Below, piece after piece: positions 41,450 to 50,991 of a DNA stretch of 64,000 nucleotides; the stretch's first letter is position 1, and every line of letters starts with the position of its first letter. Under the pieces are notes generated by a model that saw only the letters and a list, made by a program, of their open reading frames with translations, was not told the origin of the DNA and ran no database searches. Position numbers and translations under genes: made by a program. Origin of the DNA: Aureibaculum marinum (GTDB taxonomy: Bacteria; Bacteroidota; Bacteroidia; Flavobacteriales; Flavobacteriaceae); the NCBI RefSeq assembly GCF_003813905.1, contig NZ_RPFJ01000006.1, positions 1-64,000 on the forward strand, read 5' to 3'.

Positions 41450-43423
41450 TTAAATAAAGAAATTCCAAACTAATCCAAAACGTATCACAAAATCTCTATA
41501 TGGATAATCTGGAGCAGAGTAGTAATTGGCTGTTTTGCTAAAACTTGAGTTAAAATGTTCAAATTTTAGGTATAGTCTTGTTCGTTGAACTTGTGCATTT
41601 ATAAAGAAATCTAACATAGGATAGCCACCAATTTTCTGTTCGTTTTGAAGGTAAAATTCTGACAATACAGGGTTGTAACTGTCAGCATTAAATTCAGTAA
41701 AATACTTTAAGGTTACACCTGTTTGCAGATATAACGGATCTCCTTTAAATAAATAATCTGAAAAATATAAGGTATTTCTAGTTATAAAATCAGGCACTTT
41801 AAAAACAGAACTTCCTTGAGCTACTTTTTGATACATTATGGTATTATCTAAGGCAAATTTTCCTAATCTTAATTCTTTAGAAACTTTTAGTTTTAGATAA
41901 TTTATAGTTATATCCGCTTGAAAAGGTTTAACCTCGGCAATATTATTGCTAATAGTGTCCCCAAAATAAGTGTAATTGTCAATTTGTGTAATTTGTGCAG
42001 TGGCGTTTAAAATTTTGTCTGATTTTAAATCGAACAATAGTGTTCTGGTTCTTTCATTTTTAAAATTTTCAAACCAATTAAAATTAATATAATTACTTTG
42101 ATTTAATTGAAAATTTAAGTTTGGAGATTTGCTATTGGTTAATATAGTTCCTTTAAAAGTAAAAAGACTATCTTGTTTAAAGCTAGCAGAAGCTTTAAAA
42201 TAATTCCCTGTGAATTCTCCTGTTAACGTAGTTGCTGTTTCAACATTTATATTGAATTTTTTATAGTAGGTTCGCCATGAACCCCCAACTGAAATAGAGT
42301 TGTCTTTAATTGAGGAAGGAATGTTGTTATCACCAAGAACAGCGGCACTGTTATAATTGTAATTATAGTTATAATGTGATGCCTTAAATTGTACTTCACC
42401 TAAAACTAATGGAGATTTCAAAGCAACAAAAGCATCATTTCTCAGTGTAATGTAATTAAGTTTATCTTCAATGGTAGAATCAAAAGCATCACCAAACATT
42501 GAATTTTCAGAATCTTGAGTATAGTAATAATGCTTGCGTTCATAATCGAAAATATGCCCAACTTTTAAATAACTTATTTTGTTTTTTACAGTATCGTTTC
42601 GATGCCAAATTTTATAATCATGTTCCAAATGATATCTGTTACCTCTCAATGAATTTGAAGCATCAGTAAAATTAGTTTCAAGTCTTCCTCTATCATTAAA
42701 ATTAGAATTTTTAGTTTCAAAATACTCTAAAGATAACTCAGGTAAGCCTCCATTTTGTTGGTTTGTTAAGTCTTGAGCCGTAATATGAGTTTTTAGTTCG
42801 TAAGCATCATTTTTTGTTCTATAACTATATGTAAAACGCATATTTCCATGGCTACTTAATGCATTTCTATATTTTCCTAAAGACCGTAAGCCTTTATAAG
42901 CAATAGAAATATTTTGCCGTTTTGAAGTATTAAAAGTGATAAAGGCATCTAAAAATTGTCCTTGCTCTAGTCCTGTTCTGTAAGCCAATTCAGATGTTGG
43001 TGTAGGTACTTTGTAATAATTAATGTCTTTTATCTCATAATAATTATAATGAATTGCTCTATTTCCCATTTTAGGAAATAAAGAAACTTCAGAAAAATCA
43101 TAAGCTAAATTATTAAATGTTTGTCCTTGATTATGAAAAGGCATTAGTTCAAAATTATCTTTACGTAAATAATTGAACTTATAGTCTTTTTGTATTGTTA
43201 AGGTGGTGTCAACATATGTAGTATCACCTTTTGGAGAAATAACTTTATAGTCTGTATAATGTGTTTTTCCACTAATTTGTACATCTATCATTCTGTCATC
43301 AATAGAGTCTCTTTCTTTTTCCCCATAACCACCATTAATATTATTTGGATCTCCCGGAATGATTTGGGCAGATACCAAACTACTAAAAAGTAAACTAAAA
43401 ATTAGAAAACAGAATTTGTTCAT
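41450..43423 (-). CDS. Putative outer-membrane porin (Porin_10 family)
   Basis: A protein of 657 residues with signal peptide MNKFCFLIFSLLFSSLVSAQ. An acidic N-terminal segment is followed by the conserved YLRKDNFELMPFHNQGQTFN block of the family (PF14121), then long stretches of alternating amphipathic strands and a C-terminal aromatic ending (FVIRFGLVWNFFI) typical of outer-membrane barrels. Substrate unknown. Transcribed from its own promoter box, divergent from rnhB. Confidence 0.85.
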   Translation of the reverse strand: MNKFCFLIFSLLFSSLVSAQIIPGDPNNINGGYGEKERDSIDDRMIDVQISGKTHYTDYKVISPKGDTTYVDTTLTIQKDYKFNYLRKDNFELMPFHNQGQTFNNLAYDFSEVSLFPKMGNRAIHYNYYEIKDINYYKVPTPTSELAYRTGLEQGQFLDAFITFNTSKRQNISIAYKGLRSLGKYRNALSSHGNMRFTYSYRTKNDAYELKTHITAQDLTNQQNGGLPELSLEYFETKNSNFNDRGRLETNFTDASNSLRGNRYHLEHDYKIWHRNDTVKNKISYLKVGHIFDYERKHYYYTQDSENSMFGDAFDSTIEDKLNYITLRNDAFVALKSPLVLGEVQFKASHYNYNYNYNSAAVLGDNNIPSSIKDNSISVGGSWRTYYKKFNINVETATTLTGEFTGNYFKASASFKQDSLFTFKGTILTNSKSPNLNFQLNQSNYINFNWFENFKNERTRTLLFDLKSDKILNATAQITQIDNYTYFGDTISNNIAEVKPFQADITINYLKLKVSKELRLGKFALDNTIMYQKVAQGSSVFKVPDFITRNTLYFSDYLFKGDPLYLQTGVTLKYFTEFNADSYNPVLSEFYLQNEQKIGGYPMLDFFINAQVQRTRLYLKFEHFNSSFSKTANYYSAPDYPYRDFVIRFGLVWNFFI

Positions 43424-43439
43424 AGAATAACAATTGCGA

Positions 43440-43447
43440 CAAAGGTA
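43440..43447 (-). promoter_or_regulatory. -7 box of the Porin_10 gene
   Basis: Minus-strand TACCTTTG matches TAnnTTTG, 17 bases before the ATG at 43423. Confidence 0.55.
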
Positions 43448-43503
43448 AAATAATTGTTTGATAAATTTTTGCTAAAATTTTATATTCATTTTAACAATTA
43501 AAC

Positions 43504-43511
43504 TATTTTTG
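43504..43511 (+). promoter_or_regulatory. Possible -7 box overlapping the start of rnhB
   Basis: TATTTTTG matches TAnnTTTG and ends at the TTG codon at 43509. It lies just before the ATG at 43518, so the message would be leaderless or nearly so. Chance occurrence in AT-rich DNA is possible. Confidence 0.3.
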
Positions 43512-43517
43512 AAAACT

Positions 43518-44102
43518 ATGTTAAAACTAAATTTTTCAGGGGTAAAGTTAGAAGTTGGTACAGATGAAGCAGGTAGAGGGTGTTTGTCTGGGCCTGTTGT
43601 AGCGGCTGCTGTTATATTACCAGAGAAATTTGAACATTCTTTTTTAAATGACTCTAAACAATTGTCAGAAAAACAACGTTTAGAATTAAGGCCATTTATT
43701 GAAAAACAAGCAATAGCTTATGGAGTTAGCTTTGTTTGGCAAGATGAAATAGATAAAATTAATATTTTACAAAGTTCTATTTTAGCCATGCATAAGGCTA
43801 TAAAACAGCTAAAGGTTGAGCCAGAATTTATAATTGTAGACGGCAATAAATTTAAGCCTTATAAAAAAATACCACATCAAACAATTGTTAAAGGAGATAG
43901 TAAGTTTATGAGCATTGCTGCTGCATCTATTTTAGCAAAGACGTATCGCGATGAATATATGGAGAAAATTCATTGTGATTTTCCTCAATACAATTGGAAG
44001 AAAAACAAAGGATATCCTACAAAACAGCATCGTTTAGCTATTGAAGAATTTGGGGTTACAATCCATCATCGTAAAACATTTCGGTTACTTACCAATTCAT
44101 AA
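43518..44102 (+). CDS. rnhB: Ribonuclease HII
   Basis: 194 residues from the ATG at 43518; the TTG at 43509 coincides with a promoter-like box and is less likely. The motif [13 protein letters not shown] carries the catalytic Asp16 and Glu17; later acidic residues lie in FIIVDGNKF and the [15 protein letters not shown] helix. It cuts RNA strands and single ribonucleotides in DNA-RNA hybrids. A terminator follows directly. Confidence 0.95.
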   Translation: MLKLNFSGVKLEVGTDEAGRGCLSGPVVAAAVILPEKFEHSFLNDSKQLSEKQRLELRPFIEKQAIAYGVSFVWQDEIDKINILQSSILAMHKAIKQLKVEPEFIIVDGNKFKPYKKIPHQTIVKGDSKFMSIAAASILAKTYRDEYMEKIHCDFPQYNWKKNKGYPTKQHRLAIEEFGVTIHHRKTFRLLTNS

Positions 44103-44118
44103 TTTGCTGTTTAAAAGT

Positions 44119-44148
44119 ATAGGGGATTTTTCCCCTATTTTTCTTTTC
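44119..44148 (+). terminator. Terminator after rnhB
   Basis: ATAGGGGA and TCCCCTAT form an 8-bp stem with a TTTT loop, followed by TTTTCTTTTC. Confidence 0.85.
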
Positions 44149-44174
44149 TACTAGATATAGTGTAATTCTTTAGT

Positions 44175-44182
44175 TAAGTTTG
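44175..44182 (+). promoter_or_regulatory. -7 box upstream of the DUF3108-like gene
   Basis: TAAGTTTG matches TAnnTTTG, about 50 bases before the ATG at 44233. Confidence 0.35.
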
Positions 44183-44232
44183 TTAACATCAGTATTATTA
44201 CCTAAAATTTATACTGAATTAAATATTTAATC

Positions 44233-44916
44233 ATGAAAAATGTATTACTTGGGTTCTTTCTATTTTTTACACTCACTACAATGTCTCAAGATTGTAATGG
44301 TTTGTTTTTTAAAGAAGGAACCTTGTTAGAATATACTCAATTTGACAAAAAAGGTAAAGAAATTTCAAAAAACTCGCATAAAACCAAAACTGTAAGTAAT
44401 TTAGAAGGTAAAATTACAGCCGTAATTGAATTTACAACAGTTACAGATAAAGAAACTACAGTAAGTTCAGAATACAAGGTCTTATGTGCTGATGGTATAA
44501 TTGCTATAGATATGATTCGCTTTTTTGATAACAATCAAATTGCTAATTATAGTAGTAATGATTTTAATGTTGAAATGCAGGGAAATTTACTCGAATTTCC
44601 AAATAATATGGAGTCTACAGTCAATTTAAACGAAGGAGCAATTACAGTAAAAGTATATAATAATGATATAAAAATAGTTACAGCAACTCTAAATATCAGC
44701 AATAGAAAAGTTTTAGGTAAAGAAGAGATTACAACTTCAGCAGGATCTTTTGCATGTACCAAAATAGCTTATGATTTTGAAAGTAGAATAGGATTTTTAA
44801 AAGTTAAAGGAAGTGGTGTAGAATGGTATAATAAAGATAAAGTTGTTGTAAAATCTGAATCCTATAATAAAAAGGGTAAACTCACAGGATATCAAGAGTT
44901 GACAAAAATCAATTAA
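44233..44916 (+). CDS. Secreted DUF3108-like protein
   Basis: A protein of 227 residues with signal peptide MKNVLLGFFLFFTLTTMSQ. The mature part is beta-rich, with EGTLLEYTQFDKKGK at the start and the block EEITTSAGSFACTKIAYDF near residues 160-178, followed by GVEWYNKDKVVVKSESY. This pattern is common to TapB/DUF3108-like periplasmic proteins of Bacteroidota, whose function is not known. It has its own promoter-like box and lies between two terminator/promoter boundaries. Confidence 0.75.
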   Translation: MKNVLLGFFLFFTLTTMSQDCNGLFFKEGTLLEYTQFDKKGKEISKNSHKTKTVSNLEGKITAVIEFTTVTDKETTVSSEYKVLCADGIIAIDMIRFFDNNQIANYSSNDFNVEMQGNLLEFPNNMESTVNLNEGAITVKVYNNDIKIVTATLNISNRKVLGKEEITTSAGSFACTKIAYDFESRIGFLKVKGSGVEWYNKDKVVVKSESYNKKGKLTGYQELTKIN

Positions 44917-44957
44917 TAAAATCTACTGTACAAATTGAAAATTCGGAATGGTAACCT

Positions 44958-44965
44958 TACATTTG
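44958..44965 (+). promoter_or_regulatory. -7 box upstream of the nucleoid-associated protein gene
   Basis: TACATTTG matches TAnnTTTG exactly, 23 bases before the ATG at 44988, followed by the GCCGTCC sequence also seen after the rpsU box. Confidence 0.65.
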
Positions 44966-44987
44966 CCGTCCTGTAATTTTCAATATC

Positions 44988-46040
44988 ATGATTAAAAGAA
45001 ACAAGGCATTTATTTCTAAATTTATAATTCATAAAGTAGGTAATAAGTTTAATGAGGCTAAAAATGTATTTTCAGAAGATGTAGTTACGTTTGATGAAGA
45101 TAGCTATAAATTAATGCAACCGTTTTTGTTAAAACCTTTTGGTAATATTACAGAGAGTTATCGTTTTAATCATCATGCTGATATTAATTTAAATGAGATA
45201 AATAGTTATGCTCAACAATTATTTAAAGATGATGAAGATAGTTTTATTGAGATTTCTAAAAACATAGTAAATCATCTTTACGAACAGTCAAATTCAGCAC
45301 AGATAAAAACTGGAGATGTTATTATTGCTTTATTTGAAGATATTGAATATAGAGAGGTAAATACACAAGCATTAGGAATATTTAAAATAGAAAATAAAGC
45401 TGAATTTTTTCAGACCTATTTAGAGAATAATAGTTTTGATGTTTTTGTTCAAAAGGGAATTAGTACTAAAAAAGTTGACAAAGGATGTTTGGTGATAAAT
45501 TCACAAGATGATGCAGGCTACACAGTGTTAACGGTAGATAATAATAATTACGATGCTCAATATTGGATTCAAAATTTTCTTAATATAAAATTTGCAGACG
45601 ATAGTAATCGTCATACACAAGTATATATCGATTTGTGTAAAGATTTTTCAGAAGAAGTAATAAAACAAGAATTTGGAAATCAAGAACAGAATCAATTTTT
45701 AGCACAAACAATAGACTTTTTTAAAGAAAATGAAACTGTAAATGTTCATGATTTTAAAGAAACTATTTTTGAAGAAGAAGATAAAAAAGAGTTGTTTGAT
45801 GATTATAAAAAGCAATTTGAAGAAAATAATGGTGTATTAGTTCGAAATCAATTTTCTATTTCAGAAGCTGTTGTAAAAAAGCAAAAGAAAAAGATAAAAA
45901 CAGAAATAAAACTAGATACGAATATTCAAATAAAATTAGATATAGATGCTCCTGATGCTGCCGAAGAATATTTAGAAAAAGGCTATGACGAGGAACGTAA
46001 AATGAAATATTATAAAGTTTATTTTAATGAAGAAGATTGA
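44988..46040 (+). CDS. Nucleoid-associated protein (NdpA/YejK family)
   Basis: A protein of 350 residues, the size of 37-kD nucleoid-associated proteins (PF04245). The N-terminal IHKVGNKFNEAKNVFSE, middle SAQIKTGDVIIALFED and the C-terminal AEEYLEKGYDEERKMKYYKVYF match the family. It binds DNA as a bacterial chromatin protein; in Bacteroidota its exact role is not established. Monocistronic, with a clear housekeeping promoter box. Confidence 0.85.
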   Translation: MIKRNKAFISKFIIHKVGNKFNEAKNVFSEDVVTFDEDSYKLMQPFLLKPFGNITESYRFNHHADINLNEINSYAQQLFKDDEDSFIEISKNIVNHLYEQSNSAQIKTGDVIIALFEDIEYREVNTQALGIFKIENKAEFFQTYLENNSFDVFVQKGISTKKVDKGCLVINSQDDAGYTVLTVDNNNYDAQYWIQNFLNIKFADDSNRHTQVYIDLCKDFSEEVIKQEFGNQEQNQFLAQTIDFFKENETVNVHDFKETIFEEEDKKELFDDYKKQFEENNGVLVRNQFSISEAVVKKQKKKIKTEIKLDTNIQIKLDIDAPDAAEEYLEKGYDEERKMKYYKVYFNEED

Positions 46041-46106
46041 TACTAATTGTTAAATTGAGTTTATTTTAAATTAATCTTAAAATTACTAAAGCCTCAGTAT
46101 GATGTA

Positions 46107-46862
46107 TTAATTTTTATGATTAATCCGATTAAAGAACTCAGTTTTTTTTGACCGAGCTAAGGGTACAATAGTATAATTAGACATTTTAAGGTAACCACCA
46201 TCCTCATTTAAATAACTTACAAGATGATCTAAATTTATTAAATGTGATTGATGAACTCTGAGAAAACGATCATTATCTAATAGCTTTTCAACATTTTTTA
46301 GTGTTTTAGAAATAACTGCTTTTTTTTTATTTGTTGTATAAATTTCTGTGTAGTTGGAATCAGCTTTACAATGAATAATTTCGCTAAGACTATAAAATTC
46401 TACCCCTTTAAGAGTTGTAAAAGGAATTTTTTCAGTTTTAAAATCGCCATTTTTTATCAAGCGAATTACATCCTTTAAAGCAGTATTTTGCTGATTGGTA
46501 GTTTTACTTTGGATTCTCTTCAGGGTGTTAACAAGTTCATTTCTATTTACGGGTTTAAGTAAATAATCAAATGCTAAATATTTAAAAGCTTTAATGGCAT
46601 ATTGATTGTATGCTGTAACAAATATAAGATTAAAATCTAAAAAAGAAACTTGATCTAGGACCTCAAAACCGCTAAGCCATGGCATTTCTATATCTAAAAA
46701 CACAAGATCTGGTTTTTCATTGTCTATAAGCTTAGCTGCTATACGTGCGTCTGAACACTTTTCGATTATATCAATTTTTGCACTTACATTTTTAAGCTCA
46801 TATTCAAGAATATCTAAGCTGCTAATTTCATCATCAATTAGAATGGTTTTGTATTGATACAT
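46107..46862 (-). CDS. LytTR-family response regulator
   Basis: A protein of 251 residues. The receiver domain (about 1-120) has the acid pair Asp10/Asp11, phosphoacceptor Asp57 in VFLDIEMP, and Lys in YLLKPVN. A LytTR DNA-binding domain fills about 148-250 (IIHCKADSNYTEIYT, RVHQSHLINL). Its ATG overlaps the kinase stop codon by one base (TAATG), so the pair is translationally coupled. It should act on genes near by or on cell-surface functions; targets are unknown. Confidence 0.94.
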   Translation of the reverse strand: MYQYKTILIDDEISSLDILEYELKNVSAKIDIIEKCSDARIAAKLIDNEKPDLVFLDIEMPWLSGFEVLDQVSFLDFNLIFVTAYNQYAIKAFKYLAFDYLLKPVNRNELVNTLKRIQSKTTNQQNTALKDVIRLIKNGDFKTEKIPFTTLKGVEFYSLSEIIHCKADSNYTEIYTTNKKKAVISKTLKNVEKLLDNDRFLRVHQSHLINLDHLVSYLNEDGGYLKMSNYTIVPLARSKKTEFFNRINHKN

Positions 46863-48766
46863 TAGTTTAAATTTTTAAATCGAATGATAGCTTTAGTTCC
46901 TTTGGCCTTATTGTTATGTGAATACAAGTCTATTACATCAAAAGTACATTTTATATTGTATACCATTTCTAATTGTGTTAACCTTTCTGTTGTAATTTCC
47001 ATGCCCAAACTAGATTTATGAGGTTTACGTTTTGATATTTCTTGAGCTGCTATTCTTCCAATGCCATTATCTTCCACCTCACAAATAATTGTTGCATTTA
47101 TTTGAGTAAATCTGACACTTAAGTTTCGTTCTCCATTTTTGTGCATTAATCCATGCCAAATTGCATTTTCTACAAAAGGTTGGATAATCATAGGGGGAAT
47201 TGAAAAACTAAGATTAACATTATTAGCAATCACTATAGTAAAATCAAAGGATTTGTCAAACCTTAATTTTTCAATTTCTAGATATGAGCGTATCGTTTCC
47301 AATTCAGCTTCAATAGGTATCAGATTTTGACGTGAATTTTCTAGAATTTGCCTAATAAGAATGGAAAATTTAGAAATAAAATCCATAGTTTCTTCCTTAG
47401 ATTTTTTTAAGGTATAAAACTTAATACTATTAAGGGTATTAAAAATAAAATGAGGATTAATTTGAGAGCGTAAGGCTTCGGATTCTAATTTTGATACTTT
47501 TAATTCATAATTACTTTTAATTCTTTCTGCTTTTATTTTTTGATTATTTTTAAATCTACCTAAAAGGTACATTGTGCCTAAAAGACTAAAAAAACAAGCT
47601 CCGATAAATATAGGTGATTTATAAAATGGCAAATTAATTATGAAGGCTAAGTTTCGCTCTGCTAAAGTATCATTTTTATGATTCAGAGCTCGAATAGATA
47701 TTTGATGTTTTCCAGAGCTTAGGCCATATATTTTAAGGTGATTTGGAGTGGTTACGGTAATCCAGTCATTAGAATCAATTCTATATTGATAATTTATTGA
47801 ATCTAGCACATATGGTCTGGAAATGCTAAATTCTAAATGAATATTTCGTTCTGCTTCTTCCAAGTTTATAAGAGAATAGCCCTCTAGATTAGGTCTAGAT
47901 TTTAGTTCATCATTAACTCTAAAACTTGAAACATCAATAATGTGTTTAACTGGTAGTGCAGTTTCTATTACTGGTGAAATTGTTCTAAATATACGTCCCC
48001 TTTTTGAACTCCATATATAACCACTTCTATCAACATTTAAATAAACCCCTTCTTTCATACTTTTAGGAGTTTCTAACCAATTATACATGTTAGTATTTCT
48101 ATTAAATAATGAATTTCCATAAATGGCGACATTGGTTAATGAAATACTGTCATTTAAAGAAATTACTGAACGCATTATATTATCTTCACGCAACCATTTT
48201 TTATTGGGCTGTGTTACAAAATGAGTGAATTTTTTTGTGTCCAAATTAAATTTAACTAAGCCTAAACCCCAAGAAGGTAACAGTAAATTATTATCGCCAA
48301 AAAGATGTCCTTTGAAAAAATTGTGAGGTAAAATATATGGAGCTTCATCTAATGTAAATTTTTCAATAATACCTTCTTTTTTGGTTATTCTATAAAGCCC
48401 TGAGTACATAACGACCCAAAAAGCATCAATTTCAATGGTTGGATAAATTGATTGTACAGCATTTGAACTCTCGCGATGTCCAAAATCATACCCATTAGTT
48501 AAATATTTAGCCAATAATTTGTTCGAATGTTTATCTAATAAATAAATTCCATTTGCTGTACCTACATAAAGCGTGTCTTTTTCATGCTCTAATTGTATAA
48601 TAAAATTTCGCCAGTTTGCATGAAATAAAGGCTCTTCTAGAAAAATTTTGGTCGAAGTTAAGGTGTTTAAATTAATTTTATAAAGTCCTTTTCGTCCACC
48701 ATACCAAATAATATTTTCTTCATCGTCTTTTAAGAAACAGATACCAGATTGATCACCAGTGCTCAC
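46862..48766 (-). CDS. LytS-type sensor histidine kinase with propeller domain; N-terminus probably longer
   Basis: From a GTG at 48766 this gives 634 residues: part of a two-component-regulator propeller (about 1-280), a Y_Y_Y-type beta domain (about 300-380), one membrane helix at 384-404, then a His_kinase (PF06580) region with His439 in INPHFIFNTL and an ATPase domain (DNGIGR). However, the frame stays open 93 codons further, to about 49045, and encodes a signal-peptide-like LIIVPLLACWGQ and propeller repeat sequence (DGIIWAIIKDGLYRYNG). So the true protein is likely about 727 residues and the GTG is an artefact of the missing canonical start. It phosphorylates the coupled LytTR regulator. 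Confidence 0.8.
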   Translation of the reverse strand: MSTGDQSGICFLKDDEENIIWYGGRKGLYKINLNTLTSTKIFLEEPLFHANWRNFIIQLEHEKDTLYVGTANGIYLLDKHSNKLLAKYLTNGYDFGHRESSNAVQSIYPTIEIDAFWVVMYSGLYRITKKEGIIEKFTLDEAPYILPHNFFKGHLFGDNNLLLPSWGLGLVKFNLDTKKFTHFVTQPNKKWLREDNIMRSVISLNDSISLTNVAIYGNSLFNRNTNMYNWLETPKSMKEGVYLNVDRSGYIWSSKRGRIFRTISPVIETALPVKHIIDVSSFRVNDELKSRPNLEGYSLINLEEAERNIHLEFSISRPYVLDSINYQYRIDSNDWITVTTPNHLKIYGLSSGKHQISIRALNHKNDTLAERNLAFIINLPFYKSPIFIGACFFSLLGTMYLLGRFKNNQKIKAERIKSNYELKVSKLESEALRSQINPHFIFNTLNSIKFYTLKKSKEETMDFISKFSILIRQILENSRQNLIPIEAELETIRSYLEIEKLRFDKSFDFTIVIANNVNLSFSIPPMIIQPFVENAIWHGLMHKNGERNLSVRFTQINATIICEVEDNGIGRIAAQEISKRKPHKSSLGMEITTERLTQLEMVYNIKCTFDVIDLYSHNNKAKGTKAIIRFKNLN

Positions 48767-49045
48767 ATTATAGGTTTTTAATAAATAACTGCTAACATTT
48801 ATAGCACTATGGCCATTGTATCTATATAAACCATCTTTAATTATAGCCCATATAATACCGTCATTGTCCTCATAAAAGTTGTTAATATTTTCCCATGACT
48901 GTAGCCCGTCATCGGATGAAATAGAAATCTGTTCAAATTGAATTTGTTCTAAATTACTTATTACAGGTTTTTGCCCCCAACATGCCAGTAAGGGTACAAT
49001 AATTAATGTAATATTATATAAGGATGTTCTGATAAATAAAATTAT

Positions 49046-49490
49046 ATGTGTAATGTAAAAGTAGTATTATTTTAAATAAAATAAAATCTTATTTATTAAT
49101 ACAGAGGTATATATGCCAATTTAGACAGTTTCGTTGAGTATTTGGTAAAAGGTAGTTGAACGTTAAGATTAAAAAAACATTTAGAGTATTTACACGGAAA
49201 AACCAAATACTAAATCATTGACACTAAAATAGTGAGAATTTCTACTGAATGCTAAATTGTTAAATATTTCGAAAATATTTTTTTTAGTTTCATGGAAAAT
49301 ATAGCTATTAAAAGTTACTTAACTCTCATTGTCTAAATTGATGATAAGAGATTGATTTTGAAAGGTAAATAAAATACATAAACAAATAAGAGACATTGGT
49401 AGAATATAAGGATGAAGAAAAAGTACTTAATAGCCGTTTAGAATCTATAAAAAATGACTTTTTAAAATTCATTTTCTTAAATAAAAAACT
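49046..49490. other. Intergenic region between divergent kinase and secreted-protein genes
   Basis: About 445 bases of AT-rich DNA. GTATTTGGT (49138-49146) and ACCAAATAC (49202-49210) form a 9-bp inverted repeat 55 bases apart. No gene is visible. It holds the promoters of the kinase and the plus-strand gene at 49491, and so is a possible target of the LytTR regulator; no known LytTR site was recognised. Confidence 0.4.
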
Positions 49491-50213
49491 ATGAAAAAAA
49501 ATGTAATTACCACCACATTAACAGTGTTGCTATTTATAACTATAACTGCTGTGGCACAAGTTAAACCAAAGATAACTGTAAAAACTTCTAAATCTAAAGT
49601 CACTAAAGTTAATAAAAGCTTAAGAATGACAGATTTAAATAAATTAAAATCTGTTGAAGATTTGAATAAACTCAATATACCTTTAAATAGGATGACACAA
49701 GAAAAACTGAGAGCTAAACCAATCAAAACGTGGCAAATCACCCCACAAAAGTTAAATGATGGATTTCTAAAATTTGAATCAATTAAAGGGGCATTTTATA
49801 AAGACACATGGCTATGGGGGCGGAATGTTGATCGTGATTTACAGAGTTCACTAGATCAAGTTAATTCTGGAGATACCAAAAATGAGAGATACGATTTTTT
49901 TCCATTTAAAATTAAGTTTAGAGTAACGGCAGGTGTCGAATACAGGTTGAAAATTAAGCAACATTATGCTTTTCCTGAGTCGAGATCACATTATATATAT
50001 GTGGCAATGAGTACTTTAACAGATAATAATGTTTCAATTTCTAAAATAAATAATGATAATAATGTGTTTAATTATGTTTTCAAAGTGACAAAATCTGGAG
50101 AAGTTATTATTTCATTTTCGGGAATACCTCTAATTAATAGTGGATTCAATGATGGTAGGGGGTATTGGGAGTATGTCAGTACATATGGGGTGAGAATTGA
50201 CCGTATAAATTAA
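49491..50213 (+). CDS. Secreted protein of unknown family, 240 aa
   Basis: Signal peptide MKKNVITTTLTVLLFITITAVAQ, then a Lys/Thr/Val-rich basic stretch (VKPKITVKTSKSKVTKVNKS), a linker, and a C-terminal beta-rich domain with IKFRVTAGVEYRLKIKQHY, HYIYVAMSTLTDN and VFKVTKSGEVIISFSG, which resembles a small carbohydrate-binding-like or pre-peptidase-like sandwich. I recognise no family. It is the first plus-strand gene beyond the LytTR kinase and opens a run of secreted, partly broken genes. Whether the regulator controls it is an inference from position. Confidence 0.6.
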   Translation: MKKNVITTTLTVLLFITITAVAQVKPKITVKTSKSKVTKVNKSLRMTDLNKLKSVEDLNKLNIPLNRMTQEKLRAKPIKTWQITPQKLNDGFLKFESIKGAFYKDTWLWGRNVDRDLQSSLDQVNSGDTKNERYDFFPFKIKFRVTAGVEYRLKIKQHYAFPESRSHYIYVAMSTLTDNNVSISKINNDNNVFNYVFKVTKSGEVIISFSGIPLINSGFNDGRGYWEYVSTYGVRIDRIN

Positions 50214-50426
50214 AAATATGGAAAATAGTCGCAAAAATGTCATTATTAACTGGTTATGAAAAATGAAATATAATGGGAAACGATTGTGATTTATTTAAAA
50301 TGTCTAGTAATAATTTAATTACTGAGATATCGGTAACAAAATATTTGTTTGATGGTGTTGATGCTGCTGAAGGTTTATTTGTCAAAGTATAGGAGCCGTT
50401 CATAGGTTATATTTTAGGAAGAAATA
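50214..50426. other. Short stretch with decayed coding traces
   Basis: An open run of about 37 codons from 50286 (CDLFKMSSNNLITEISVTKY, ending at a TAG) has coding-like composition but no start, RBS or family match. It may be the eroded front of the broken gene that follows. Confidence 0.3.
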
Positions 50427-50877
50427 ATGCACTTTGAATTGTTAAGCAATTTAACGAAAACTCTTATTGTTGTTGCATCAGGTGGAGGAACCGTCAGTAA
50501 TACAAGTCATAAGATTACATTTACTATTGGTGAGTCCATTGTGGGTGAAATAGAAAACAATGATGATACTGTCAACCAAGGGTTTTATCCGCAGCTATTA
50601 CTGGTAGTACTTTGGCTGTTGATGAGCAACTATTAAGCACAGCAATTAAGTTGTACCCAAATCTGGTGTCAGAAATCTTAAGTATAGATTTTACAGATGT
50701 TTCGGGTGAAGCTGAATTAATCATTTATAATTCAAGTGGTGTTTCAGTAGAAGAAAAAAACTTAAAAACAAGAGCAACAATCTAAACATAAGAAAATTAC
50801 AAAGTGGATTGTATTTGGTAAAGCTTCGTTTTAGGGATTATAAAACAATTAAAACGTTTAAAATTATTAAAGAATAA
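50427..50877 (+). pseudogene. Frameshifted T9SS-sorted secreted protein
   Basis: The first frame gives VVASGGGTVSNTSHKITFTIGES...NQGFYPQ, a pattern of small T9SS cargo proteins. Near 50595 it shifts to a second frame, GSTLAVDEQLLSTAIKLYPN, then EILSIDFTDVSGEAELIIYN, and near 50785 shifts again to LNIRKLQSGLYLVKLRF...IKTFKIIKE ending at 50877. Joined, the parts form a type A C-terminal sorting domain (YPN...LQSGLYLVKL). Two frameshifts and a poor start make it a pseudogene of an adhesin-like or enzyme-less T9SS cargo. The 69-aa open piece at the front should not be called a gene. Confidence 0.75.
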
Positions 50878-50991
50878 TTTAAGCATATTTAGCAATAATT
50901 ACCCACCAAAGAGTAAACATTAAGAACGTATAAAAAGAATTAAAAATTAGAGAAAAATGGAAATCTAATTAAAATTTTAAAACAAATAAGT

